Shown here: positions 31,252 to 40,043 of the stretch, piece after piece
Layout of the letters: each line of letters begins with the position of its first letter
How positions within the stretch are numbered: position 1 is the stretch's first letter
Source: Paracoccus lichenicola
GTDB lineage: Bacteria; Pseudomonadota; Alphaproteobacteria; Rhodobacterales; Rhodobacteraceae
Reading direction: 5' to 3'
Length of the DNA: 64,000 nt
Assembly: GCF_009708075.1 (NCBI RefSeq)
Contig: NZ_WMBT01000009.1
Location: 94,044 to 158,043 of the forward strand
Notes under the pieces: model-generated
The model's database searches: none
Told to the model about the DNA's origin: nothing
Seen by the model: the letters and a program-made list of their open reading frames with translations, nothing else
Position numbers and translations under genes: made by a program

Positions 31252-32699
31252 GCGCGGATTTCCCTCCATCGGCGGTTGTCGCGATGCAGCAGGCGCAACG
31301 CTTCCTCGGGGCCGGAAGATCCCGCGTCATAGGGTTCGGGGCGCCGCTTGCCGTCTTCCCAGGCCGAGATGATGGGATCGGTCCAGGCCCAGGCGGCCTC
31401 GACCTCGTCCCCGCGCATGAACAGGGTCTGGTTGCCCCGGATCACGTCCATGATGAGGCGTTCATAGGCGTCGGGCATGTCGCTGCCGTCCGCGCCAAGC
31501 GCTTCGGCGAAGGACATGTCCAGCGGCACCTGCACCAGCCGCATCCCGCCCGGTCCCGGTTCCTTGATCATCACCTTGAGGTTCATGCCCTCGTTCGGTT
31601 GCAGGCGGATGACAAGCTCGTTGGCCTTGGGCGCGCCGCTGTCGTCGAAGATGGAATGGGGCGGCTCGCGGAACACCACGGCGATCTCGCTGGTCCGCGC
31701 CCGCAGCTTCTTGCCGGTGCGCAGGTAGAAGGGCGTGCCCTGCCAGCGCCAGTTGGAAATGCAGACCTTCATCGCGACATAGCTTTCGGTCCGCGAATCG
31801 GGGTTTTCGGAATCCTCCAGATAGCCGGTCGATTTGCCGTCGGCCTGATACTGGCCGCGCACGATGTCGCCGGGTTCCACGGGCTGCAAGGCGCGGATCA
31901 CCTTCAGCTTCTCGTCCCGCACGGCGTTGGGGTCGAAGTGATAGGGCGGCTCCATCGCGATCAGGCACAAAAGCTGCATCATGTGGTTCTGCACCATGTC
32001 GCGGATCGCGCCGGACTTGTCGTAATAGCTGCCGCGCCCGGCCACGCCCACGGTTTCGGCGACCGTGATCTGGACGTGATCGACGTATTGGGAATTCCAC
32101 AGCGGCTCGAACAGGACGTTGGCAAAGCGGACGGCCATCAGGTTCTGGACGGTTTCCTTGCCCAGGTAATGGTCGATGCGGTAAATCTGTTCTTCCCGGA
32201 AATGGCAGGCCAGCGTCGCGTTCAGCGCGCGCGCGGTTTCCAGGTCGCGGCCAAAGGGCTTTTCCACCACAATGCGGCTGTTTTCATCCGCGATGCCGTG
32301 GCTGGCCAAGCGGCTGGCGATGTCCCCGAACAGCGCGGGCGCGACCGAGAAATAAAAGGCATGGACCACGCCGGGCCGCATCCGCGATTTCAGGTCGGCC
32401 CAGCCACCGTCCCCCTTGGCGTCGATGGGGGTATAGCCCAGCAGGTTCAGGAACTGCGCCAGCCGGGGATCGTCGGGCTTGATGCCGCCGAATTCCACGA
32501 CGGCCTTCGCGGCCTCGGCCCGGAAGGCGTCGTCGTTCTGGTCCGTCCGCGCCGCGCCGATGATGCGCGCGCTGTCGGGGAACTGGCCCGCGACAAAGCG
32601 GCGGAACAATCCGGGCAGGATCTTGCGCTGCGCCAGATCGCCGGTGGCACCAAAGATCACCAGATCGAAGTCATCGACCGGAATGACGCGCGAAACCAT
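31248..32699 (-). CDS. zwf: Glucose-6-phosphate 1-dehydrogenase
   Basis: A 483-residue enzyme oxidising glucose-6-phosphate to the lactone with NAD(P). Motifs: FGATGDLAQRKILPGL for the cofactor, RIDHYLGKETVQN with the catalytic histidine, and the substrate block EKPFGRD. The ATG at 32699 follows AAGGAG. It begins the zwf-pgl-pgi operon, and a TGTTAGCGTTAACA palindrome lies 37 bases before its start, shared with edd. Confidence 0.96.
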   Translation of the reverse strand: MVSRVIPVDDFDLVIFGATGDLAQRKILPGLFRRFVAGQFPDSARIIGAARTDQNDDAFRAEAAKAVVEFGGIKPDDPRLAQFLNLLGYTPIDAKGDGGWADLKSRMRPGVVHAFYFSVAPALFGDIASRLASHGIADENSRIVVEKPFGRDLETARALNATLACHFREEQIYRIDHYLGKETVQNLMAVRFANVLFEPLWNSQYVDHVQITVAETVGVAGRGSYYDKSGAIRDMVQNHMMQLLCLIAMEPPYHFDPNAVRDEKLKVIRALQPVEPGDIVRGQYQADGKSTGYLEDSENPDSRTESYVAMKVCISNWRWQGTPFYLRTGKKLRARTSEIAVVFREPPHSIFDDSGAPKANELVIRLQPNEGMNLKVMIKEPGPGGMRLVQVPLDMSFAEALGADGSDMPDAYERLIMDVIRGNQTLFMRGDEVEAAWAWTDPIISAWEDGKRRPEPYDAGSSGPEEALRLLHRDNRRWREIRA

Positions 32700-32735
32700 G
32701 CTGTTCTCCTTGCGGGTGGGCATCGCCATATCTGT

Positions 32736-32749
32736 TGTTAGCGTTAACA
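32736..32749. promoter_or_regulatory. Palindromic operator candidate upstream of zwf
   Basis: TGTTAGCGTTAACA, a near-perfect palindrome with central CG of the type used by LacI-family repressors, in the 60-base gap between the PIN gene and zwf. The same motif with one change lies upstream of edd at 34592-34605. Confidence 0.6.
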
Positions 32750-32759
32750 GCAATGTGCT

Positions 32760-33299
32760 TCAACCTTTCACTGCCTTGGCAAGGCGGGGAAGTCGGCAGC
32801 GTCTGAGCATTTCGGTGGCAGTCATGTCGCTGCCCATGACGGCTGCCTTGTCGCGTGCAGTCCTGACGGCCGCCGTGACGGCCACCGGATCGGCGGCGAA
32901 CAGATCCAGCAGGAAGGCATCGGGATGAAGGGCGCGCAGGCCAAGGCCCGCCATCAGGGCCTGCGGGAAATCGCGCAGGTTGGCGGTGACGATCAGTTTC
33001 GCCTCGCCCGCCAACGCGGCCTCGACCACATGGCGGTCGGCGGGGTCGGGGAAATCCCCGTCGATGGCGCGGATGCCGTCGTCCGGGACTTCGGCGGCGG
33101 GAAAGCGGTCGCGCAGCAGCGCGATTTCCGCCCCCGCGACCGCGTCCTGATCCGGCCCAAGCCGCGCTGCCGCATGACGCCATTCGGCCAGGATGCGGGG
33201 CGACCACAGCGGCGCGTAAAGCCCCGCCCCTGCCAGATCGGCCAGGATTTCCCGCAAGATTGTCGGGAACAGGACATTGGCATCCAGGACCGCGCGCAT
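32760..33299 (-). CDS. PIN-domain protein (putative ribonuclease)
   Basis: A 179-residue PIN-fold protein. The first acidic active-site residue is Asp6 in [12 protein letters not shown]; further acids sit in PDPADRHVVEAALAG and TANLRDFP, giving a plausible metal site. PIN proteins are often toxins that cut RNA, but I see no antitoxin gene beside it. The start overlaps the rlmI stop by one base (TGATG), so it is translated with the methyltransferase. Whether it is a toxin, an RNA-processing factor or neither is open. Confidence 0.75.
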   Translation of the reverse strand: MRAVLDANVLFPTILREILADLAGAGLYAPLWSPRILAEWRHAAARLGPDQDAVAGAEIALLRDRFPAAEVPDDGIRAIDGDFPDPADRHVVEAALAGEAKLIVTANLRDFPQALMAGLGLRALHPDAFLLDLFAADPVAVTAAVRTARDKAAVMGSDMTATEMLRRCRLPRLAKAVKG

Positions 33300-34492
33300 C
33301 AATCCAGCCGGAAGAACAGCGCCTTGAGGTATCCGGTTTCCGCAAGCTGCGGCAGCGTCGGATGATCCGGCCCGGCCTGGCCCGTGTGGATCAGCACCCC
33401 CCGCCGCCCGCCGCGCCCGATGCCCCGTGCGCTGACATTGCGGAAGGCCGTCAGGTCGGCGGCATGGGAACAGCTGCACAGCACCAGATAGCCGCCGGGC
33501 GCCACCAGCGGCGCCGCCAGCTTGGCCACCCGTTCATAGGCGCGCAGGCCCGCATCAAGCGCCGGTTTCGAGGGCGCGAAGGCGGGCGGGTCGCAGACCA
33601 CCAGATCAAAGCGGCGGCCTTCCTCGGCCATCCGCTCCATCGCCTTGAAGGCGTCGGATTGCACGGTTTCCAGGCGGTCGGCGGCGCCCATGCGCCCTGC
33701 CCCGCCCTTGGCCAGGTCCAGCGCCGCCGCGCTGCCGTCCACGCATGTCGCATGGGCCGCGCCTGCCGCCAGTGCCGCCAGGGCAAAGCCGCCCACATGG
33801 CTGAACACGTCCAGCACCGTGGCCCCCTTAGCCAGCCGCTGGGCAAAGGCCTGGTTCGGCCGCTGGTCGAAGAACAGCCCGGTCTTCTGCCCGCCCAGCA
33901 GGTCGGCCAGATAGGTCGCGCCGTTCATCGGCACCGCTACGGGTTCGGATGGGGTATGGCCGCGCAGAACCTCCATCCGCTCCTCTAGCCCTTCAAGCCC
34001 CCGCGCGCGGCCCTGGCCGTTCAGGATCACGGTCGTCACGCCCGTCACCTGGACCAGCGCCTCGGCGATCTGATCGGCCATCCGGTCGGCCCAAGCGGCG
34101 TTGGGCTGGATCACCGCCGCATCGCCGAAACGGTCGATCACCAGGCCAGGCAGCCCGTCGGCCTCGGCATGGACCAGGCGATAGAAGGGCGCGTCATACA
34201 GCCGTTCCCGCATCTGCAAGGCCCGCGCCAGCTTGGCGCTCAGCCATCCGCCGTCGATCACCGCCTGCGGATCGGCATCCATGACCCGGCCCACGATCTT
34301 GGACTGGGGATTGACCGTCACCACGGCCATCGCATTGCGCTCCGCATCCTCCAGCACTGCAAAGCCGCCCGCGGGAATGTTGCGGCTGCGGCGGTCCAGC
34401 ACGGCCTCGTCGGCGAAAACCCAGGGGAATCCGTGGCGGATCGCCTGGGGCTTGGATTTCGGGCGCAGGCGCAGCACGGGCAGATCGGTCAT
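33299..34492 (-). CDS. Class I SAM-dependent rRNA methyltransferase (RlmI/RlmK type)
   Basis: A 397-residue protein with an N-terminal PUA domain ([23 protein letters not shown]) followed by a central EEHEE-like domain and a Rossmann methyltransferase domain. The SAM motif is [20 protein letters not shown], the catalytic-region motif is [17 protein letters not shown], and [12 protein letters not shown] precedes it, as in 23S rRNA cytosine-5 methyltransferases RlmI. I chose the ATG at 34492 because AAAAGGA sits eight bases before it; a start three codons upstream lacks spacing. Exact target base is not provable here. Confidence 0.82.
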   Translation of the reverse strand: MTDLPVLRLRPKSKPQAIRHGFPWVFADEAVLDRRSRNIPAGGFAVLEDAERNAMAVVTVNPQSKIVGRVMDADPQAVIDGGWLSAKLARALQMRERLYDAPFYRLVHAEADGLPGLVIDRFGDAAVIQPNAAWADRMADQIAEALVQVTGVTTVILNGQGRARGLEGLEERMEVLRGHTPSEPVAVPMNGATYLADLLGGQKTGLFFDQRPNQAFAQRLAKGATVLDVFSHVGGFALAALAAGAAHATCVDGSAAALDLAKGGAGRMGAADRLETVQSDAFKAMERMAEEGRRFDLVVCDPPAFAPSKPALDAGLRAYERVAKLAAPLVAPGGYLVLCSCSHAADLTAFRNVSARGIGRGGRRGVLIHTGQAGPDHPTLPQLAETGYLKALFFRLD

Positions 34493-34591
34493 CGGGTTCA
34501 TCCTTTTCGCGCCCCGGATCTGGCATGGCGCCCCGTCCGGCACAAGACCGCCGCCCCGTCAAAGCCGCAGCCGCGACAAGCGTTATTGAAC

Positions 34592-34605
34592 CGTTAACGC
34601 TAACA
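34592..34605. promoter_or_regulatory. Palindromic operator candidate upstream of edd
   Basis: CGTTAACGCTAACA, the reverse complement of the zwf-upstream palindrome except for one end base. It lies 31 bases before the edd start, in a promoter-proximal position for a repressor of the Entner-Doudoroff genes. Confidence 0.6.
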
Positions 34606-34635
34606 GCGTATATTGTTGCCAAGAAGGAGCCAGCC

Positions 34636-36438
34636 ATGACCCTGCACGCCACCATCGACCGCGTCACCGACCGGATCCGCAGCCGGTCCCGGACCACGCG
34701 CGAAGCCTACCTGACCAAGATCGCCCGCGCCGCCGCCGACGGCCCGCGCCGCGCCCATCTGAACTGCGGCAACCAGGCCCATGCCTATGCCGCGATGCCC
34801 GACAAGGACGACCTGGCCCTGTCGCGCAAGCCCAACATCGGCATCGTCACCGCCTATAACGACATGCTGTCGGCCCATCAGCCGTATGAGCGTTTTCCCG
34901 ACCTGATCCGCCGCGCGGGCAACGCGGCAGGCGCCACCGTCCAGGTCGCGGGCGGCGTTCCCGCCATGTGCGACGGCGTGACGCAAGGCCGCGCGGGGAT
35001 GGAGCTGTCGCTGTTTTCCCGCGACGTGATCGCGCTGGCGGCGGGCGTGGCGCTGTCGCACGACTGCTTCGACGCGGCGGTCTATCTGGGCGTCTGCGAC
35101 AAGATCGTGCCGGGCCTGGTCATGGCCGCCGCGACATTCGGCCATGTGCCCGCGGTGTTCCTGCCCGCCGGTCCCATGCCCTCGGGCCTGCCCAATAACG
35201 AGAAATCCCGCGTCCGCCAGCAATTCGCCGCAGGCGAGGTCGGCCGCGACGCCCTGATGGCGGCCGAGATGGCGTCCTATCATTCCCCCGGCACCTGCAC
35301 CTTCTACGGCACCGCCAATTCCAACCAAATGCTGATGGAGTTCATGGGCCTGCACCTGCCGGGCAGCAGCTTCGTGAACCCCAACACCCCCCTGCGCGAC
35401 GCCCTGACCGTGGCGGGCGTCCAGCGCGCCGCCGCGATCACGCGGCTTGGCAACGACTATCTGCCCGCGGGCGAGGTTCTGGACGAAAAGGCCTTCGTGA
35501 ACGGCATCGTGGGCCTGATGGCGACCGGCGGGTCCACGAACCTGGTGATGCACATCCCCGCCATGGCCAAGGCGGCGGGTATCCTGATCGACATCCAGGA
35601 TTTCCACGACATCTCCGAAACCGTGCCCCTGATGGCCCGCGTCTATCCCAACGGGTTGGCCGACGTGAACCATTTCCACGCGGCGGGCGGCATCGGCTAC
35701 ATGATCGGCCAACTGCTCGACGCCGGGCTGCTGCACCCCGATGTCAAGACGATCCACGGCACCGGCCTGGACGGCTACACGTCCGAGCCGAAGCTGGACG
35801 GCGAGGCCATCCGGTGGGAGGAAGGATCCCGCGACACCCTGAACGACCGGATCCTGCGTCCCGCGCACGACCCCTTCGCCAAGACCGGCGGGCTGAAGCA
35901 ACTGGGCGGCAACCTGGGCCGGGGCGTCATCAAGATCAGCGCCGTGGCCGCCGAGCGTCATGTCATCGAGGCCCCCGCCCGCGTGTTCAGCGACCAGGAG
36001 CAGGTCAAGGACGCCTTCAAGGCGGGCGAGTTCACGGAGGACACGGTGGTCGTCGTCCGCTTCCAGGGACCGCGCGCCAACGGGATGCCCGAACTGCATT
36101 CGCTGACGCCGATCCTGGCCGTCCTGCAGGACCGGGGTTTGAGGGTCGCGCTGCTGACCGACGGCCGCATGTCCGGCGCCTCGGGCAAGGTTCCCGCCGC
36201 CATCCACATCTCGCCCGAGGCCTCGGTCGGCGGTCCCCTGGCCCGGGTCCGCGACGGCGACCTGATCCGCCTGGACGCCGCTTCCGGCACCATCGACTGC
36301 CTCGCCCCGGATTTCGACGCCCGCCCCGCGGCGGTGCATGACCCGGTCCCCAGCAGCGAGGGCATGGGCCGCGAACTGTTCGCCGCCTTCCGCGCGGTCG
36401 CAGGCCCCGCCACCGAGGGCGCAGGCGTGGTGGTCTGA
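34636..36438 (+). CDS. edd: 6-phosphogluconate dehydratase
   Basis: A 600-residue iron-sulfur dehydratase of the IlvD/Edd family that turns 6-phosphogluconate into KDPG, the defining step of the Entner-Doudoroff pathway. Features include [32 protein letters not shown] with a cluster cysteine, [20 protein letters not shown], the [14 protein letters not shown] region, and the C-terminal [18 protein letters not shown]. The start follows AAGAAGGAGCC. The KDPG aldolase gene (eda), often next door, is absent here; a tRNA-Ser follows instead. Confidence 0.95.
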   Translation: MTLHATIDRVTDRIRSRSRTTREAYLTKIARAAADGPRRAHLNCGNQAHAYAAMPDKDDLALSRKPNIGIVTAYNDMLSAHQPYERFPDLIRRAGNAAGATVQVAGGVPAMCDGVTQGRAGMELSLFSRDVIALAAGVALSHDCFDAAVYLGVCDKIVPGLVMAAATFGHVPAVFLPAGPMPSGLPNNEKSRVRQQFAAGEVGRDALMAAEMASYHSPGTCTFYGTANSNQMLMEFMGLHLPGSSFVNPNTPLRDALTVAGVQRAAAITRLGNDYLPAGEVLDEKAFVNGIVGLMATGGSTNLVMHIPAMAKAAGILIDIQDFHDISETVPLMARVYPNGLADVNHFHAAGGIGYMIGQLLDAGLLHPDVKTIHGTGLDGYTSEPKLDGEAIRWEEGSRDTLNDRILRPAHDPFAKTGGLKQLGGNLGRGVIKISAVAAERHVIEAPARVFSDQEQVKDAFKAGEFTEDTVVVVRFQGPRANGMPELHSLTPILAVLQDRGLRVALLTDGRMSGASGKVPAAIHISPEASVGGPLARVRDGDLIRLDAASGTIDCLAPDFDARPAAVHDPVPSSEGMGRELFAAFRAVAGPATEGAGVVV

Positions 36439-36485
36439 CGCTTGGACCTTGGCAATCCGTTTGCCAGGGTTTACCCAAGCCCCAC

Positions 36486-36575
36486 GGAGCAGTGGCCGAG
36501 CGGTCTAAGGCAGCGGTCTTGAAAACCGCCGGGCCAGTGATGGTCCCGTGGGTTCGAATCCCACCTGCTCCGCCA
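36486..36575 (+). tRNA. tRNA-Ser (TGA)
   Basis: A 90-base class II tRNA: acceptor GGAGCAG/CTGCTCC, D-arm GGCCGAGCGGTCTAAGGC, anticodon loop CTTGAAA with anticodon TGA, long variable arm, T-arm with GGTTCGAATCC, discriminator G and encoded CCA. It reads TCA and related serine codons. Confidence 0.97.
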
Positions 36576-36601
36576 CTTGCACATCGCAAAAGCGTTCTCG
36601 C

Positions 36602-36626
36602 AATCCGGCCGCGGCCGGATTTTTTT
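36602..36626 (+). terminator. Rho-independent terminator after tRNA-Ser
   Basis: A 9-bp stem AATCCGGCC/GGCCGGATT with a minimal loop, followed by a run of T residues. It is the strongest classical terminator in the window and lies 26 bases after the tRNA. Confidence 0.9.
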
Positions 36627-36627
36627 A

Positions 36628-37165
36628 TTAAAGGCTTTTCCAGTTTGGCTGAGTACTGGCGTTCACGCCAGAAGGCCCCAACGCCCGCGTCAAGCTGGTA
36701 ACAAAGCGAGATAGAACTCGATCCGCTCTGGGAACTTGGTGTGGCCCTGCCATGCACAAAGCGGATTACGTCCGGGTGCCCCCGTTCTGCGGTTGTGCCA
36801 ACCGCAATGCTGCCATGCAGCATCGGCGGTTGCGGTGGGCAGCCGGAAGGACGACCTTGAGAGACAGGGGGGAAACGGCTTTGTCTTTCGCAAGGAGTTT
36901 CCGCACGGTGATCATCGCTTCCGCTCACCACAGGCCTGCCGGGTTTTCGGCTGCCTTGCCGCCATCTCCGCCTTGCGCAGCAAGCCGCTTCACCACGATG
37001 CCGGATAAACCCCGGGCGCAGGCACCGGCCTGGATCGTGATCCGGTGTCGCACCGCAGCCTGCTGTCCAGACGCCTAAACCGGCAAGCCCATTGACCATT
37101 CCGCAGGGACCGTTTGCGCCACGCCGCCATCCTGGACCCTGCCCTTATCAAGAAGGAACCTGACA
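36628..37165. other. Gene-poor region between tRNA-Ser and a small exported protein
   Basis: About 540 bases with no convincing coding frame in either direction; open frames here are short and lack ribosome sites. Visible structure: a 7-bp hairpin CTGGCGT/ACGCCAG at 36656-36671, and the 18-base sequence at 36804-36821 that is the reverse complement of one upstream of the 46-residue gene. It sits just past a tRNA-Ser, a common integration site, but I see no integrase or direct repeat of the tRNA end. A small RNA or remnants of a lost gene are possible. Confidence 0.5.
36804..36821 (+). promoter_or_regulatory. CTGC-N3-GCAG palindrome, second copy
   Basis: GCAATGCTGCCATGCAGC contains CTGC-CAT-GCAG and is the exact reverse complement of 5886-5903. 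It is about 345 bases before the 115-residue exported protein gene. A PhaR-type operator is one possibility; there is no nearby storage-granule gene to support it. Confidence 0.3.
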
Positions 37166-37513
37166 ATGAAAACCATCCTGATCTCTGCCTTTGCCGCGCT
37201 GGCCCTTGCGGCCCCTGCCGTTGCCGAAGTCGCCGTGCTGTCCGCCCCGTTCCAGGCGGCAAGCCTTCATGCCGGCGCGCTGGACATGGCCGCCTATCGC
37301 ACGGATCTGCCCGACGGGGCGCATGAAGTCACCGCCATGTTCCGCGGCCGCGGCAACCAAGAACCGCAGCGTGTCGTGATGCGCCTGGACGGCCAGGACG
37401 AGGTGCAGTTCTCGATGCCGGGCGAGCCGCAGACGCTTTATACCTTCGCGGACAAGGGCGATGTGGTCGAGATTTCGGCCCAGGGTGCCGCAGTGCAACT
37501 GGCCACGCGATAA
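37166..37513 (+). CDS. Small exported hypothetical protein
   Basis: A 115-residue protein with a clean signal peptide: MKTILISAFAALALAAPAVAE, with predicted cleavage after AVA near residue 20. The mature 95 residues are acidic to neutral with beta-rich text (TDLPDGAHEVTAMFRG, VVMRLDGQDEVQFSM) and no cysteines. I recognise no family. AAGGAAC sits at good spacing before the ATG. It converges with glpR, 69 bases apart, and probably works in the periplasm. Confidence 0.7.
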   Translation: MKTILISAFAALALAAPAVAEVAVLSAPFQAASLHAGALDMAAYRTDLPDGAHEVTAMFRGRGNQEPQRVVMRLDGQDEVQFSMPGEPQTLYTFADKGDVVEISAQGAAVQLATR

Positions 37514-37582
37514 GGCGCGGGCCTTCATGCATCATTCAAAGCGCTGATCCCTGCGGGTCGGCGCCGCGCCCGAAAGCGTGGT

Positions 37583-38347
37583 TCACGCTCCCCCGGACGC
37601 CACCACCACCCGCGTTCCCCCCTCCTCGCAGACCCTGCGCAGGCCTTCCGGCACCGGCCGGTCGATGAAGACCGCGTCCAGTTCGGCCAGCGACACCACC
37701 CGGATCGGGGCCTTCTGCGCCAGCTTGGCCGAATCCGTCACCAGCCAGCGTTCGCGCGCCTGGCGCAGGATCGCGCGGCTGACGCGCACCTCGGCCAGGT
37801 CGAAGTCGAGGATGTCGCCGTCCTCGTCCAGGGCCGAGCAGCCGATGATGGCGAAGTCGGTCTTGAAATTCGCCATGAACTCGCTGGTGAGATCCCCCAC
37901 CAGCCCGCCGTCGGACCGGCGCAGCAACCCGCCCGCTACCAGAACCTCGCAACTGTCGTTGGCGGCCAGGATGTTGGCCACGTTCATGTTGTTCGTCACC
38001 ACCGTCAGGTTCCGGTGGCGCAGCAACGCGCGGGCCACGGCCTCGGTCGTGGTGCCGATGTTCAGGATCACGGAACTGTTGTCAGGGATCTGGGCGGCGC
38101 AGGCGCGGCCGATGGCGGCCTTGGCGTCCTCGTTCATGCGCCGGCGTTCCTCGTAGGCAATGTTGCTGGCGCCGCTGCGCAGGATCGCGCCGCCATGGAC
38201 GCGGTCCAAGACGCCCTGGTCGGCCAGTTCCGCCAGGTCGCGGCGGATCGTCTGGGGCGTCACCTCGAGGCGCGCCGACAGATCCTCGACGCTGGCCCGG
38301 CCCGAGGCGCGCACGAGTTCCAGGATCTGCATCTGCCTGATGTTCAT
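37583..38347 (-). CDS. glpR: Glycerol-3-phosphate regulon repressor (DeoR family)
   Basis: A 254-residue DeoR-type repressor: N-terminal helix-turn-helix (LVRASGRASVEDLSARLEVTPQTIRRDLAELADQG, residues about 10-45) and a C-terminal sugar-phosphate sensing domain with IGTTTEAVARAL and DFDLAEVRVSRAIL. GlpR family members bind DNA until glycerol-3-phosphate releases them. The ATG at 38347 gives MNIRQMQIL; a 96-codon upstream extension is shadow sequence. It is divergent from the glpD operon, and CGAACAT/ATGTTCG half-sites lie between them. Confidence 0.9.
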   Translation of the reverse strand: MNIRQMQILELVRASGRASVEDLSARLEVTPQTIRRDLAELADQGVLDRVHGGAILRSGASNIAYEERRRMNEDAKAAIGRACAAQIPDNSSVILNIGTTTEAVARALLRHRNLTVVTNNMNVANILAANDSCEVLVAGGLLRRSDGGLVGDLTSEFMANFKTDFAIIGCSALDEDGDILDFDLAEVRVSRAILRQARERWLVTDSAKLAQKAPIRVVSLAELDAVFIDRPVPEGLRRVCEEGGTRVVVASGGA

Positions 38348-38425
38348 CCGCCCTGCCCTTCCCGTGCCGTTCTTCCAGAAGACCGCGCGCCGCCCGTCTG
38401 TCAAGCGAAAGAAAGTGCGCGCAAA

Positions 38426-38464
38426 CGAACATCCATGTTGACAGAATGGGTGCGCGGATGTTCG
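38426..38464. promoter_or_regulatory. Glp operator half-sites and promoter in the glpR-glpD gap
   Basis: A perfect 9-bp inverted repeat CGAACATCC (38426-38434) and GGATGTTCG (38456-38464) contains the CGAACAT/ATGTTCG half-sites seen in enterobacterial glp operators. The halves are 32 bases apart start to start, about three helical turns, and flank TTGACA (38438-38443), a likely -35 of glpD. The last half-site overlaps where the -10 would lie. Confidence 0.65.
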
Positions 38465-38492
38465 ACTTGTCTTCGGAGAGAGGGGGCGGGCG

Positions 38493-40043
38493 ATGTCGGC
38501 AACGACGGATCTGTTCGTCATAGGCGGCGGGATCAACGGCACGGGGATCGCCCGGGATGCTGCCGGGCGGGGTCTTTCCGTGCGTCTGGCGGAACAGGGC
38601 GACCTGGCCGGGGCGACCAGCAGCGCATCCACCAAGCTGTTCCATGGCGGGCTGCGTTACCTGGAATTCCTGGAACTGCGCCTAGTGCGGGAATCGCTGC
38701 GCGAACGCGAGGTGCTGTTGCGCGCGATGCCGCATATCGCCTGGCCGATGCGTTTTGTCCTGCCGCTGGATCCGCGGATGCGCTTTGCCGGAGATTCGCC
38801 GGTGTCGCGGCTGTTGTCGATCGCGATGCCCTGGGCGCGCGGCCATCGCCCGAACCTGGTGATCCGGGCGGGGCTGTTCCTGTATGACACGCTTGGCGCG
38901 CGGGAAATCCTGCCCGGCACCTCGGCGCTGGATCTGCGCGGCGCGCCTGAGGGTGCGCCGTTGCAGGACCGGCTGGTGCGGGCCTATGAATATTCCGACG
39001 CCTGGGTGGACGATGCCCGCCTGGTGGTGCTGAACGCGCGCGACGCGGCGGCGCGCGGGGCCGACATCATCGTCGGCACCCGCGTGACCGAGGCCCGGCG
39101 CGAGGGCGAGGGCTGGAGGGTCCGCCTTTCCGACGGGCGCGGCTTCCGGGCGCGGGTGCTGGTGAATGCCGCCGGTCCCTGGGCGGGGCAGGTCATCCGC
39201 GACGTGGCGCATCTGCCCTCGACCGAGCGGGTGCGGCTGGTGCGCGGCAGCCATATCGTCACGCGCCGGCTGTTCGACCACGACAAGGCCTATTTCCTGC
39301 AAGGCCGCGACGGGCGGATCGTCTTTGCCATTCCCTATCAGAACGACTTCACCCTGATCGGCACCACCGACGTGGACCACGACGGCCCGCCCGACCAAGC
39401 GGTCTGCACGCCCGAGGAGGTCGCCTATCTGTGCGACTTCGTGTCCGGATATTTCCGGCGGCCGGTGACGCCTGCGGACGTGGTCTGGACCTATTCGGGC
39501 GTGCGGCCGCTTTACGACGACGGCTCGTCCTCGGCCACGGCGGCGACGCGCGATTACGTGCTGTCGCTGGACGCGGACGGCCCGCCCTGCCTGCACGTCT
39601 TCGGCGGCAAGATCACCACCTATCGCCGGTTGGCCGAGGCCGCGATGGCGAAGCTTGCCCCCCATCTGCCCGGCGCGGGCGGGCCTTGGACCGCGGGCGT
39701 CCCCCTGCCCGGCGGCGATTTCCCGGTGGACGGCGCGGGGGCGCTGACGGACGCCCTGCGGCGCGACCATCCCTTCCTGACCGCCGGCTGGGCGAACCGT
39801 CTTGTGCGCGCCTATGGGACCGAGGCTGCGCAGGTCTTGGGGGGCGCAAAGACGGCCGCCGACCTGGGGCGCGACTTCGGCGCGACATTGACCGAATCCG
39901 AACTGCGGTGGATGATCCGGCAGGAATGGGCGCGCGACGCGCAGGCGGTGCTGTGGCGGCGGTCCAAGCTGGGCCTGCGGCTGTCGCCCGAACAGGTCGC
40001 GGCGGTCGAGGATTACATTGCCAGCGAAAGGGTCGCCGCATGA
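38493..40043 (+). CDS. glpD: Glycerol-3-phosphate dehydrogenase, FAD-dependent
   Basis: A 516-residue membrane-associated flavoenzyme oxidising glycerol-3-phosphate to dihydroxyacetone phosphate and passing electrons to quinone. The FAD-binding start is DLFVIGGGINGTGIARDAAGRG; substrate-region motifs include TKLFHGGLRYLEFLELRLV, AAGPWAGQV, and IPYQNDFTLIGTTDVDH. The C-terminal domain (about 400-516) is the usual helical cap. It starts the glpD-glpSTPQUV operon; GlpS begins four bases before its end. The gene for glycerol kinase is not in the window. Confidence 0.96.
   Translation: MSATTDLFVIGGGINGTGIARDAAGRGLSVRLAEQGDLAGATSSASTKLFHGGLRYLEFLELRLVRESLREREVLLRAMPHIAWPMRFVLPLDPRMRFAGDSPVSRLLSIAMPWARGHRPNLVIRAGLFLYDTLGAREILPGTSALDLRGAPEGAPLQDRLVRAYEYSDAWVDDARLVVLNARDAAARGADIIVGTRVTEARREGEGWRVRLSDGRGFRARVLVNAAGPWAGQVIRDVAHLPSTERVRLVRGSHIVTRRLFDHDKAYFLQGRDGRIVFAIPYQNDFTLIGTTDVDHDGPPDQAVCTPEEVAYLCDFVSGYFRRPVTPADVVWTYSGVRPLYDDGSSSATAATRDYVLSLDADGPPCLHVFGGKITTYRRLAEAAMAKLAPHLPGAGGPWTAGVPLPGGDFPVDGAGALTDALRRDHPFLTAGWANRLVRAYGTEAAQVLGGAKTAADLGRDFGATLTESELRWMIRQEWARDAQAVLWRRSKLGLRLSPEQVAAVEDYIASERVAA

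Noticed and set aside
34600..36339. 579-codon open frame antisense to edd
   Set aside because: Shadow of edd; no recognisable motif and the start lies within edd.
36032..37099. 355-codon frame crossing tRNA-Ser and the gene-poor region
   Set aside because: It contains the well-known spurious translation of a tRNA-Ser gene (GGIRTHGTITGPAVFKTA) and has no ribosome site.
36486..37165. Genomic island or integration site at tRNA-Ser
   Set aside because: No integrase, no duplicated tRNA 3' end, and the following genes (small exported protein, glp operon) look native.
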